5,833 bases of DNA from an uncultured Eubacteriales bacterium (lineage in GTDB: Bacteria; Bacillota; Clostridia; Oscillospirales; UMGS1783). The position numbers and the translations under genes were made by a program. Within the stretch, counting starts at the first letter, position 1; every line of letters starts with the position of its first letter. The notes under the pieces were generated by a model that saw nothing but the letters and a program-made list of their open reading frames with translations, was not told where the DNA came from and ran no database searches. Location: positions 1-5,833 of the forward strand of contig USJY01000100.1 in NCBI GenBank assembly GCA_900555065.1. Direction: 5' to 3'. Positions 1 through 5,833 of this stretch are shown in pieces.

Positions 1-480
1 GTACTTGGCGATCAGACCATCGTCACCAACGGCGATCAGACCGATACGATCTATGATTTCCTGGCAAAGGGCGGTTCATTTTCCGCAGCTCTGGAGACCC
101 GTACCTTTGAGCCGGACGCGCCGAATTATACCCCCCGCATTTCGGGGATCGTGCGCCGTGCGGCGGCTGGCATGTCCTATGAACTGTCCATTTTGAAAAG
201 CGCGGACGGCGATCCGCAAAGCTGCCGTCGTTATACCTTTACCTATCTGGAGCCGGTTGCCGGCCAGGGGCACATGATCCATACGTACAGCGGCGACGGC
301 GACCCGCTGCCAAGTTTCACGGGCGAGCCGAAGACGGTTGCGATCCCGGACGACATTGACGCATTTACGGACCTGCTCTGGTCGAGCCTGAACGAAGAAA
401 ACAAGGTATCCCTTTTCGTCCGGTATATCGACGTTGCCAGCGGCGGCGTCGAGAGCCGGATCATGAATAAAAATCAATAA
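1..480 (+). CDS. purO: IMP cyclohydrolase, PurO-type, 5'-truncated by window edge
   Basis: This is the C-terminal 159 residues of an IMP cyclohydrolase. It closes the ring of FAICAR (5-formamidoimidazole-4-carboxamide ribotide) to give IMP, the last step of purine synthesis, in the cytoplasm. The reading frame is open from base 1 and ends at TAA 478-480. Recognition rests on the segment LGDQTIVTNGDQTDTI (residues 2-17 of the fragment) and NYTPRISG (42-49). Both resemble, from memory, the archaeal PurO family (Pfam IMP_cyclohyd), which is unrelated to the N-terminal MGS-like cyclohydrolase domain of PurH. Archaeal PurO is about 200 residues, so a few dozen or more N-terminal residues lie off the left edge. 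The internal ATG at 151 is not the start, because conserved motifs lie upstream of it. The next gene, AICAR formyltransferase, makes its substrate, which strongly supports the call. No frameshift is visible. Confidence 0.88.
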   Translation, partial: VLGDQTIVTNGDQTDTIYDFLAKGGSFSAALETRTFEPDAPNYTPRISGIVRRAAAGMSYELSILKSADGDPQSCRRYTFTYLEPVAGQGHMIHTYSGDGDPLPSFTGEPKTVAIPDDIDAFTDLLWSSLNEENKVSLFVRYIDVASGGVESRIMNKNQ

Positions 481-481
481 T

Positions 482-487
482 GGGAGG
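482..487 (+). promoter_or_regulatory. Ribosome binding site fixing the AICAR formyltransferase start
   Basis: GGGAGG lies 7 nt before the ATG at 495. Two earlier in-frame ATGs exist, at 480 (overlapping the upstream TAA) and 489. The first precedes this site and the second is only 1 nt after it. The spacing therefore favours 495. Confidence 0.7.
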
Positions 488-494
488 AATGGAT

Positions 495-1673
495 ATGGCA
501 AACGAATTATCTTTGAAATACGGGTGTAACCCCAACCAAAAGCCCTCGAGAATATTTATGAAAGACGGCTCTGATTTGCCCATTCAGGTACTCAACGGCA
601 AACCCGGCTATATCAACTTCCTTGACGCGTTTAACAGCTGGCAGCTCGTCAAAGAGCTCAAGGAAGCGACCGGCCTGCCCGCCGCAGCTTCGTTTAAGCA
701 CGTGAGCCCTGCCGGCGCCGCAGTCGCCGTACCTCTTAGCGATACGCTGAAAAAAATCTATTTTGTAGACGATATGGAGTTGACCCCCATCGCAACGGCG
801 TATGCCCGTGCCCGCGGCGCGGACCGCATGTCCTCATACGGCGACTGGGCGGCCCTGTCTGACGTGTGCGATAAGGCCACGGCCGCCATTCTCGCCCGCG
901 AAGTCTCTGACGGCGTGATCGCGCCGGGTTATACCGATGAAGCGATGGAGATCCTGTTGAAAAAACGCAAGGGCGGTTATAACGTCGTGCAGATAGATCC
1001 GGACTATATTCCCGCGGAAATAGAACTCAAGGACGTGTTCGGCGTAACGTTTGAACAGGGCCGCAACAACCTAAAAATCGACAATGCTTTTCTGGGCGAG
1101 ATCGTTACCAAAAATAAGGACCTGCCGCAGGATGCTGCGCGCGACCTTGTCATCGCCCTGATCACACTGAAATACACCCAGTCCAACTCCGTCTGCTACG
1201 CTGCGGGCGGCCAGGCGATCGGAGTGGGCGCGGGTCAGCAGTCTCGCATCCACTGCACGCGTCTTGCGGGGAATAAGGCGGATATCTGGTATCTGCGCCA
1301 GCATCCGAAGGTCCTCAGCCTGCCGTTTAAGGCGGATATCCGCCGCCCCGACCGCGACAATACGATAGACGTGTATCTGTCCGAGGATTTTATGGATGTG
1401 CTGGCGGACGGCGCATGGGAGCAGTTCTTTACCGAGAAGCCGGCGGAACTGACCCAGGCGGAGAAAAAAGAGTGGCTTCGCACCATGCAGGGCGTGTCCC
1501 TCGGCTCGGACGCCTTCTTCCCGTTTGGCGACAATATCGAGCGTGCAAAACGCAGCGGTGTCGCATATATTGCGCAGCCGGGCGGCTCTATCCGCGATGA
1601 TCATGTCATCGACACCTGCGACAAGTACGGAATGGTCATGGCGTTCACAGGCCTGCGCCTGTTCCACCATTAA
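495..1673 (+). CDS. purH: Stand-alone AICAR formyltransferase (PurH C-terminal domain only)
   Basis: This 392-residue cytoplasmic enzyme transfers a formyl group from 10-formyltetrahydrofolate to AICAR, giving FAICAR. Only the formyltransferase half of classical PurH is present. The protein starts directly at LSLKYGCNPNQ (residues 5-15), which matches the start of that domain, and no MGS-like cyclohydrolase domain precedes it. The catalytic Lys-His pair is K68-H69 in FKHVSPAGAA (67-76). Other family motifs are YARARGADRMSS (103-114), TQSNSVCYA (228-236), GAGQQSRIHCTRLAG (245-259), SDAFFPF (338-344) and the C-terminal LRLFHH. The wording of these motifs is closer to the animal ATIC enzyme than to E. 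coli-type PurH, which reads KHANPCGVA at the catalytic site. The start at 495 is chosen over 480 and 489 by ribosome-site spacing. It lies 14 nt after the cyclohydrolase gene, which uses its product, and 20 nt before purD, so co-transcription is likely. Confidence 0.95.
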   Translation: MANELSLKYGCNPNQKPSRIFMKDGSDLPIQVLNGKPGYINFLDAFNSWQLVKELKEATGLPAAASFKHVSPAGAAVAVPLSDTLKKIYFVDDMELTPIATAYARARGADRMSSYGDWAALSDVCDKATAAILAREVSDGVIAPGYTDEAMEILLKKRKGGYNVVQIDPDYIPAEIELKDVFGVTFEQGRNNLKIDNAFLGEIVTKNKDLPQDAARDLVIALITLKYTQSNSVCYAAGGQAIGVGAGQQSRIHCTRLAGNKADIWYLRQHPKVLSLPFKADIRRPDRDNTIDVYLSEDFMDVLADGAWEQFFTEKPAELTQAEKKEWLRTMQGVSLGSDAFFPFGDNIERAKRSGVAYIAQPGGSIRDDHVIDTCDKYGMVMAFTGLRLFHH

Positions 1674-1693
1674 TCCATAAGGAGCACGATAAG

Positions 1694-2956
1694 ATGAACG
1701 TACTGGTGATTGGCGGCGGGGGAAGGGAGCATGCCATCGTAAAAAAACTGTCCGAGAGCAGAGAGATCGGCGCGCTGTACTGCGCGCCCGGCAACGGCGG
1801 AATCGCGCAGAACGCAGTCTGCGTCGATATAAAAGCGACCGATATACATGGGGTCGTCGACTTTGCCATAGAGAATAAGATCAATCTTGTGGTCGTCGCC
1901 CCGGACGATCCGCTCGCCATGGGTATGGTGGATCAGTTGCAGATGCATGGAATTAAGGCGTTTGGGCCGACAAAAGCGGCGGCGGAAATCGAAAGCAGCA
2001 AAGCCTTTGCCAAAAATTTGATGCGCAAGTACAACATACCGACGGCGGACTACGCCGTATTCGAGGATTATGAAGCGGCAAAGGCGTATATTGAGACCCA
2101 TGCCGCGCCCATGGTTGTCAAGGCAGACGGCTTGGCGCTCGGAAAAGGGGTGCTGATCTGCGAAACGCAGGAGCAGGCGCTGGATGCGGCAAAGTCCATG
2201 CTGCTGGAAAGCCGGTTCGGGAAATCCGGCAGCCGTATAGTGATAGAAGAGTTCATGCGCGGTCCTGAGGTCTCCGTGCTCGCGTTCTGCGATGGGAAAA
2301 CAGTCGTGCCCATGGTCTCCGCGCAGGATCACAAACGCGCCTTTGACGGCGACCGAGGGCTGAATACCGGCGGTATGGGTACGTTTTCTCCCAGCCGTGT
2401 GTATACACCGCAGCTCGCCGCGCAGTGTATGGATACGATTTTTATCCCCACTGTGGAGGCGATGCGGCAGGAGGGGCGGCCCTTTAAAGGCGTGCTCTAT
2501 TTTGGCCTGATGCTGACGGAGGACGGGCCGAAAGTACTGGAGTATAACGCGCGTTTTGGCGATCCGGAGACGCAGGTGGTGCTGCCGCGTCTAAAATCGG
2601 ATCTTTTGGAAATTTTCCTCGCCTGTATCGACGGTACGCTCGATCAGACCGAGGTTCTGTGGTACGACAATGCGGCGGTCTGTGTCGTCATGGCAAGCGG
2701 CGGCTATCCGGAAAAATATCAGACCGGATACCCGATCGGCGGTTTAAACGCCTTTACCGGTTCTGAAGACGTGTTTGTCTACCACGCGGGGACGAAAAAG
2801 GCGGAGGACGGGACGCTGCATACGGCCGGCGGCCGCGTGCTGGGCGTGACGGCGGTGGCAAAAAACCTCGACTGCGCGATCGAGAAAGCCTATGCGGCCG
2901 TGTCCCTCATCTCATTCCAGGACGCGCATTACCGTCGGGATATCGGTATAAAATAA
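1694..2956 (+). CDS. purD: Phosphoribosylamine-glycine ligase (GAR synthetase)
   Basis: This 420-residue ATP-grasp enzyme joins phosphoribosylamine and glycine with ATP, giving GAR, the second step of purine synthesis. The N-terminal domain begins MNVLVIGGGGREHA (1-14), followed by APGNGG (31-36). The ATP-grasp domain shows VVKADGLALGKGV (141-153), EEFMRGPEVS (185-194), AQDHKRAFDGDRGLNTGGMG (210-229) and the metal-binding stretch LEYNARFGDPETQ (282-294, with E283 and N285). The length is normal for PurD. The usual VGPEAPL motif reads VAPDDPL (68-74), a variant I believe is common in clostridial PurD. AAGGAG at 1679-1684 sits 9 nt before the ATG, so the start is well supported. It is the last gene of the purine operon, 20 nt after the formyltransferase and just ahead of a strong terminator. 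Confidence 0.98.
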   Translation: MNVLVIGGGGREHAIVKKLSESREIGALYCAPGNGGIAQNAVCVDIKATDIHGVVDFAIENKINLVVVAPDDPLAMGMVDQLQMHGIKAFGPTKAAAEIESSKAFAKNLMRKYNIPTADYAVFEDYEAAKAYIETHAAPMVVKADGLALGKGVLICETQEQALDAAKSMLLESRFGKSGSRIVIEEFMRGPEVSVLAFCDGKTVVPMVSAQDHKRAFDGDRGLNTGGMGTFSPSRVYTPQLAAQCMDTIFIPTVEAMRQEGRPFKGVLYFGLMLTEDGPKVLEYNARFGDPETQVVLPRLKSDLLEIFLACIDGTLDQTEVLWYDNAAVCVVMASGGYPEKYQTGYPIGGLNAFTGSEDVFVYHAGTKKAEDGTLHTAGGRVLGVTAVAKNLDCAIEKAYAAVSLISFQDAHYRRDIGIK

Positions 2957-2962
2957 CGAATC

Positions 2963-2994
2963 AAAAACCAGGGAGCAGGCGCTCCCTGGTTTTT
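2963..2994. terminator. Bidirectional Rho-independent terminator between purD and the metA operon
   Basis: This is a perfect 14-bp inverted repeat (2963-2976 with 2981-2994) around the 4-nt loop AGGC. The GC-rich core is CCAGGGAGC with GCTCCCTGG. It has five A on the left arm and five T on the right arm. Read on the plus strand it ends the purine operon, 6 nt after the purD stop. Read on the minus strand it gives the same stem and T-tract, 33 nt past the stop of the gene at 3028-3624. It thus serves two convergent operons. Confidence 0.93.
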
Positions 2995-3027
2995 ATTTGC
3001 AGCGATTCTCCGTATATTCAATCGTTT

Positions 3028-3624
3028 TCAGTATTCGCTCAGCCACTCTGTGCGCATTTCTTCCGACCAGTAAGCTGCTGGCAGGATGATGGACGCAGTC
3101 GTCTTCTCTGGCAGGACGAGCATTGGAAAAAAACCGCGGAGCAACAGAGGGCGGGGCAGATGCGGCCGATAGATGTATACAGTCGTCATATACGCGTCTT
3201 TCTGATAACTCAAATCCTTTGGCAGGAGCATGTTCTGTCTGCGGGAAGATCGGCCGGTCAGCTCGCGGAGCACCGCTTTGTGTTCCTCCGGCAGATCTGC
3301 CTGATTCGCATCCTGTAGGCGGGCGACACGGATCGCCACTTCAGCGAGCAGATTTGGAAACTCGTCAAATACTTCGTCTTCACTGAAAACGACGGTGGCT
3401 TCGCATACGTCGTTTCCTTTTTCATATATACTTTTATGCGCGTCTACAACGCAGGCATAGACGATCCGCCCCTCGTCATAGAGCAGTTTTTGGTCCCGTG
3501 CGGCAACGAGCAGAGGGTGGTCTTCCGCAAGCCCCCTTGGATAGGGAATGCGGTTGCGCCTTTTTTCTAAGAAGGAGAATTTCCCCCTGTGCTGTTCGTA
3601 GAGTTCACGTGTTTCAGCAATCAT
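3028..3624 (-). CDS. Protein of unknown function, coupled to metA
   Basis: I do not recognise this 198-residue protein. It has no signal peptide or clear membrane span and appears cytoplasmic. The N-terminus is charged and basic (HRGKFSFLEKRRNR, 12-25). The middle is acidic (FSEDEVFDEFPNLLAEVAIRVARLQDA, of which 80-98 and 99-106 look helical). The C-terminal part is rich in prolines and hydrophobic residues, with strand-like stretches (YIYRPHLPRPLLLRGFFPML, 150-169; ASIILPAAYW, 177-186). No catalytic motif stands out. It is very likely a real gene: AGGTGA lies 6 nt before its ATG, it starts 6 nt after the metA stop, and it fills the space up to the shared terminator. Position suggests expression with metA and possibly a role in methionine or sulfur metabolism, but that is inference from location only. 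Confidence 0.8.
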   Translation of the reverse strand: MIAETRELYEQHRGKFSFLEKRRNRIPYPRGLAEDHPLLVAARDQKLLYDEGRIVYACVVDAHKSIYEKGNDVCEATVVFSEDEVFDEFPNLLAEVAIRVARLQDANQADLPEEHKAVLRELTGRSSRRQNMLLPKDLSYQKDAYMTTVYIYRPHLPRPLLLRGFFPMLVLPEKTTASIILPAAYWSEEMRTEWLSEY

Positions 3625-3630
3625 ATCAAT

Positions 3631-3636
3631 TCACCT
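3631..3636 (-). promoter_or_regulatory. Ribosome binding site overlapping the metA stop codon
   Basis: AGGTGA on the minus strand includes the metA TGA stop (3633-3631) and lies 6 nt before the ATG of the unknown gene (3624-3622). Ribosomes ending metA would sit on the next gene's start site, so the two are probably translationally coupled. Confidence 0.7.
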
Positions 3637-4575
3637 GTTTATAAAATATGATTCGGGCAGCGCCTCGAGCTGACCGAGATCGTAAGGAGTCGTCTGATAC
3701 ACATAATTGAGCCAGTTCACATAGAGCAGGTTCGCATGCGCTTTCCAAGCCTGTACAGGCCCTTTGCTGGGATCGTCGTCTATAAAATAGTGTTCTGGAA
3801 TTTTAATCTGCAGCCCCTTGTCCAGATCCCGGAAATACTCCTTCGCAAGCGTGTCCTTATCGTATTCGGAATGGCCGGTGACAAATACCTGCCGGCCTCC
3901 GTACGCCGCGGCAATATACAGCCCGGCCTTTGCCGAGGAGGCGAGAATTTCCAGCTGGCTTACGTTCCGTACATCCTCCATCCGCGTCTCCGTGTGGCGC
4001 GAATGCGGCGCGTAGAAATATTCGTCAAACCCGCGCAGCAGCATATGTTTCGGCTTGTGAATGGTGTGCTCAAATACGCCGAACACCTTTTCCGGCACAG
4101 TGTATTTGGGAACGCCGTAGTGGTAGTACAAGCCCGCCTGCGCGCCCCAGCAGATGTGGAAGGTGGAAAATACGTTTGTTCTTGACCAGCGAAAAATTCT
4201 GCACAGCTCGTCCCAGTAATCCACATCCTCAAAAGCCATCATTTCCACCGGCGCGCCTGTAATGATCAGCCCGTCGAACCGCAGGTCCTTGACATCGTCA
4301 AACGTCCTGTAAAAGCTCATCAGGTGCTCGATTGCAGTGTGTTTTGCCCGATAGCTCCCAGTCTGCAGAAATTCCGGCTCCACCTGCAGGGGGGAATTGC
4401 CCAGCAGGCGCAGAAGCTGCGTTTCGGTTTCAATTTTAGTGGGCATCAGGTTCAGAATGGCAATTTTCAGCGGGCGGATGTCCTGCGTCGTTGCGCGCTG
4501 TTCCGTCATTACAAATATATTTTCATTTTCAAGGATCTCCCTTGCGGGCAGTTTGTCTGGAATCTTAATCGGCAT
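3631..4575 (-). CDS. metA: Homoserine O-acyltransferase MetA, predicted acetyl-CoA specific
   Basis: This 314-residue enzyme acylates the hydroxyl of L-homoserine, the first committed step from homoserine to methionine. It belongs to the MetA (HTS) family with a glutamine-amidotransferase-like fold. Visible motifs include [20 protein letters not shown] (41-60, with K47), TGAPVE (106-111) and [10 protein letters not shown] (139-148). The catalytic Cys is C142, and H235 and E237 lie in TGHSEYD (233-239). These numbers match E. coli MetA exactly. Residue 111 is Glu. In studied MetA proteins Glu here goes with acetyl-CoA and Gly (as in E. coli) with succinyl-CoA, so the product should be O-acetylhomoserine; this is a prediction. 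AGGAG at 4584-4588 lies 8 nt before the ATG. The length is normal and the gene intact. Its own promoter lies just upstream, and one unknown gene follows in the same operon. Confidence 0.97.
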   Translation of the reverse strand: MPIKIPDKLPAREILENENIFVMTEQRATTQDIRPLKIAILNLMPTKIETETQLLRLLGNSPLQVEPEFLQTGSYRAKHTAIEHLMSFYRTFDDVKDLRFDGLIITGAPVEMMAFEDVDYWDELCRIFRWSRTNVFSTFHICWGAQAGLYYHYGVPKYTVPEKVFGVFEHTIHKPKHMLLRGFDEYFYAPHSRHTETRMEDVRNVSQLEILASSAKAGLYIAAAYGGRQVFVTGHSEYDKDTLAKEYFRDLDKGLQIKIPEHYFIDDDPSKGPVQAWKAHANLLYVNWLNYVYQTTPYDLGQLEALPESYFINR

Positions 4576-4591
4576 GGTTTTGTCTCCTACG

Positions 4592-4608
4592 CAATAATAT
4601 TACTATTG
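4592..4608. repeat. Imperfect palindrome at the metA transcription start
   Basis: CAATAATATTACTATTG (17 bp) is symmetric about position 4600 with one mismatched pair (4597/4603). It overlaps the -10 box (4605-4610) and the expected start point of metA transcription. A repressor operator is possible, but AT-rich palindromes of this size also arise by chance. Confidence 0.3.
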
Positions 4609-4633
4609 TAACAAAATTGCGCCGTAGAATCAA
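4605..4633 (-). promoter_or_regulatory. Predicted housekeeping promoter of metA
   Basis: On the minus strand, TTGATT (4633-4628) and TACAAT (4610-4605) are separated by exactly 17 bp. This is close to the -35/-10 consensus TTGACA/TATAAT of the main vegetative sigma factor. Transcription should begin near 4597-4599, giving a leader of about 22-24 nt before the metA ATG that contains the AGGAG ribosome site. Confidence 0.72.
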
Positions 4634-4698
4634 TAGCCAACTCAGTCATAACCACCGGCAAAATTATGGGATCCCGCCACGGGGCAAAGCCGTCACCC

Positions 4699-4730
4699 AA
4701 AAGACGGCGCCGCAGAAAACTGCGGCGCCG
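4699..4730 (-). terminator. Rho-independent terminator of the dpaAB operon
   Basis: An 11-bp perfect stem, CGGCGCCGCAG with CTGCGGCGCCG (4705-4715 and 4720-4730), encloses a 4-nt loop. On the minus strand it is followed by TCTTTT (4704-4699). It begins 5 nt past the dpaB stop codon and ends that operon before the metA promoter. Confidence 0.85.
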
Positions 4731-4735
4731 GCCTA

Positions 4736-5311
4736 TTATTCGATAATCGGTTGTAATTGCACACCTTTGAGTGCCGCAGTAGTCGTCTGCAGGATCTTAT
4801 CCATATTCGCCACAAGTGAAGTAGGCTTTCCGGCGGGATCGTCCTGGCTGTAAGGGACAAAATATATGTTCTTGGTATTGAGCAGTGTTCCGATATTTCT
4901 GCTGCTGGCAGCCAGCCCGTCGTTTGTAGAAAGCGCGAGTACGACAGGCCGTCTGTTGCGCAGATGGGCTTTCACAGCCATGGTGACGCTGGTATCCGTG
5001 ATGCCGCAGGCCAGCTTTCCCAGCGTATTGCCGGTGCAGGGGGCTACGACAATAACGTCCAGCAGCTTTTTCGGGCCGATGGGTTCCGCGTCTTTTATGG
5101 TATGGATTACCGGGCGGCCAGTCATGCTTTCCAAAGCTGCTACAAACTCTTTCGCCGTGCCGAAGCGGGTGTCGGTCGTATAAGCTGTTTCAGACATAAT
5201 CGGCCATATATCAAAACCTGCGTCCAGCAAACGCTGGACCTGCGGTATTACTGCTTTGAATGTGCAAAACGAACCGCACAGAGCAAACCCGGCGGTTCTT
5301 TTATCGCTCAT
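4736..5311 (-). CDS. dpaB: Dipicolinate synthase subunit B (flavoprotein-like)
   Basis: This 191-residue protein (SpoVFB in Bacillus subtilis, about 200 residues) is the flavoprotein-family subunit of dipicolinate synthase. With DpaA it makes dipicolinic acid from a dihydrodipicolinate-pathway intermediate in the mother cell during sporulation. Recognisable segments are GFALCGSFCTF (8-18), TDTRFG (46-51), VVAPCTGNTLGKLA (88-101), LRNRRPVVLALSTND (117-131), TKNIYFVPYSQDDP (146-159) and the C-terminal LQPII. These match the order I recall in SpoVFB. The start at 5311 is preferred because AGGAGG (5319-5324) is then 7 nt away. The alternative ATG at 5317 overlaps the dpaA stop as ATGA but lies only 1 nt from that site. 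The ORF extends further upstream, but that part overlaps dpaA and looks unrelated to the family. A terminator follows the stop directly. Confidence 0.95.
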   Translation of the reverse strand: MSDKRTAGFALCGSFCTFKAVIPQVQRLLDAGFDIWPIMSETAYTTDTRFGTAKEFVAALESMTGRPVIHTIKDAEPIGPKKLLDVIVVAPCTGNTLGKLACGITDTSVTMAVKAHLRNRRPVVLALSTNDGLAASSRNIGTLLNTKNIYFVPYSQDDPAGKPTSLVANMDKILQTTTAALKGVQLQPIIE

Positions 5312-5313
5312 CC

Positions 5314-5833
5314 TCATTCCTCCTCGTTTATTATATTGAATATGGCGGTTTTGATGATTTCGCCGGAGGTTACAGGCGCGACCTTCCCGGGCAGGGAAAG
5401 GGCCCAAATTACCTTCAGATTCAGCATCGCGGCTGCGTTGAAATCAATCCCGCCCGGTTTGGAGGCAAGGTCGATCAGCAGCGTATTCGCCGGAATCTGT
5501 TCGAGGACATGCGCGTCAAACAGCAGGGTGGGGATGGTATTGATAATGGCGTCATAGCGTCCGACCAGATTTTCTCGCCGTAGAATCTGCAGCGGTTTAT
5601 ATCCGTTCGCCTTGATCCAGGCAAGCGACTCTACGCTGCGGGCGGCGACAGCTACGTCTGCGCCGAGGGCTGCAAGGCGCTGCGCGAGAATTTTTCCAAT
5701 TCTGCCATAGCCGGTAATCAGGCACTTGCTGCGTTGGATGGTAATCGGCAGTTCTTCCATCATAATCTGGATCGTTCCCTCAGCAGTCGGCACGGCGTTT
5801 TCCACGGCGAGTTCCTCGCGCAGGAAATAGTCG
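5314..5833 (-). CDS. dpaA: Dipicolinate synthase subunit A, N-terminus beyond window edge
   Basis: This is the C-terminal 172 residues of the NAD(P)-dependent, dehydrogenase-like subunit of dipicolinate synthase (SpoVFA, about 300 residues in Bacillus). The frame is open to the right edge of the window, so roughly 120 or more N-terminal residues are missing. Visible parts are NAVPTAEG (fragment residues 12-19), the Rossmann nucleotide-binding turn GYGRIG (41-46), INTIP (97-101), DLASKPGGIDF (121-131) and LPGKVAPVTSGEII (147-160). The order resembles B. subtilis SpoVFA. A GTG at 5805 could be taken as a start, but in-frame coding upstream of it (DYFLREELA) runs straight into the family motif, so it is internal. 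The gene ends at TGA 5316-5314, 2 nt before the preferred dpaB start, as expected for two subunits of one complex. Confidence 0.95.
   Translation of the reverse strand, partial: DYFLREELAVENAVPTAEGTIQIMMEELPITIQRSKCLITGYGRIGKILAQRLAALGADVAVAARSVESLAWIKANGYKPLQILRRENLVGRYDAIINTIPTLLFDAHVLEQIPANTLLIDLASKPGGIDFNAAAMLNLKVIWALSLPGKVAPVTSGEIIKTAIFNIINEEE
5318..5325 (-). promoter_or_regulatory. Strong ribosome binding site of dpaB inside the dpaA 3' end
   Basis: GAGGAGGA on the minus strand lies within the last dpaA codons (the terminal Glu-Glu-Glu). Its core AGGAGG is 7 nt from the ATG at 5311 and 1 nt from the ATG at 5317. This favours 5311 as the dpaB start and suggests coupled translation of the two subunits. 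Confidence 0.7.

Noticed and set aside
76..501. Minus-strand open frame (141 codons) opposite the IMP cyclohydrolase
   Set aside because: The plus strand holds the conserved PurO-type motifs through this stretch, so this is a shadow.
1071..1670. Long minus-strand open frame (199 codons) opposite the AICAR formyltransferase
   Set aside because: It lies fully antisense to a strongly conserved gene, its translation resembles no family, and it is explained by the GC-rich coding strand.
1670..2332. Minus-strand open frame (220 codons) opposite purD
   Set aside because: It is an antisense shadow of a clear PurD with all motifs, and its translation shows no recognisable domain.
4668..4675. GGGATCCC palindrome between dpaB and metA
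   Set aside because: An 8-bp palindrome with no promoter-linked position; expected by chance.
4689..4708. Alternative hairpin GCCGTC/GACGGC overlapping the dpaB terminator, as a possible switch
   Set aside because: On the minus strand its second arm is transcribed after the terminator T-tract, so it could not prevent termination. Six base pairs are easily found by chance in GC-rich sequence.
4576..4735. SAM or T-box riboswitch upstream of metA
   Set aside because: The gap is only 160 bp and is filled by the dpaB terminator, the metA promoter and the ribosome site. The predicted leader is about 23 nt and no kink-turn or T-box-like sequence is seen.
4964..5557. Plus-strand open frame (197 codons) across dpaB and dpaA
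   Set aside because: It is antisense to two recognised genes and spans their junction, with no recognisable motif.
5803..5805. GTG as the dpaA start codon
   Set aside because: The frame continues upstream to the window edge with sequence that joins the family motif NAVPTAEG, and the remaining protein would be far too short for DpaA.

Overview
This window looks like chromosomal DNA from a spore-forming member of the Clostridia (Firmicutes/Bacillota). It is moderately GC-rich. It carries both subunits of dipicolinate synthase, which are endospore-specific. It also carries a clostridial-style purine cluster, a MetA-type homoserine acyltransferase and strong AGGAGG-like ribosome binding sites. 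Genus cannot be fixed from the sequence alone.

Left half, plus strand (1-2956): three purine genes run head to tail. They are the 3' part of a PurO-type IMP cyclohydrolase, a stand-alone AICAR formyltransferase (the domain that forms the C-terminal half of ordinary PurH) and purD (GAR synthetase). The first two together perform the last two steps of IMP synthesis, normally done by one fused bifunctional PurH. PurD performs the second step of the pathway. The purine operon ends at a strong hairpin (2963-2994) with A and T tracts on both sides. It can also terminate the operon converging from the right.

Middle, minus strand (3028-4575): metA begins methionine synthesis by acylating homoserine. 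Glu at position 111 predicts acetyl-CoA rather than succinyl-CoA as donor. It is followed by a tightly coupled 198-residue gene of unknown function, whose ribosome binding site overlaps the metA stop codon. A good vegetative-type promoter with a 17-bp spacer sits just upstream of metA and leaves only a short leader, too short for a riboswitch.

Right end, minus strand (4736-5833): dpaA (N-terminus beyond the window edge) and dpaB encode dipicolinate synthase, which makes the spore-core chelator dipicolinic acid from a lysine-pathway intermediate. Their operon ends at a GC-rich terminator (4699-4730) before the metA promoter.

All genes but one are recognisable housekeeping or sporulation functions. 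I see no mobile element, CRISPR array, RNA gene or defence system. The most notable points are the split purine enzyme pair, the eukaryote-like character of the AICAR formyltransferase, and the unknown gene coupled to metA.
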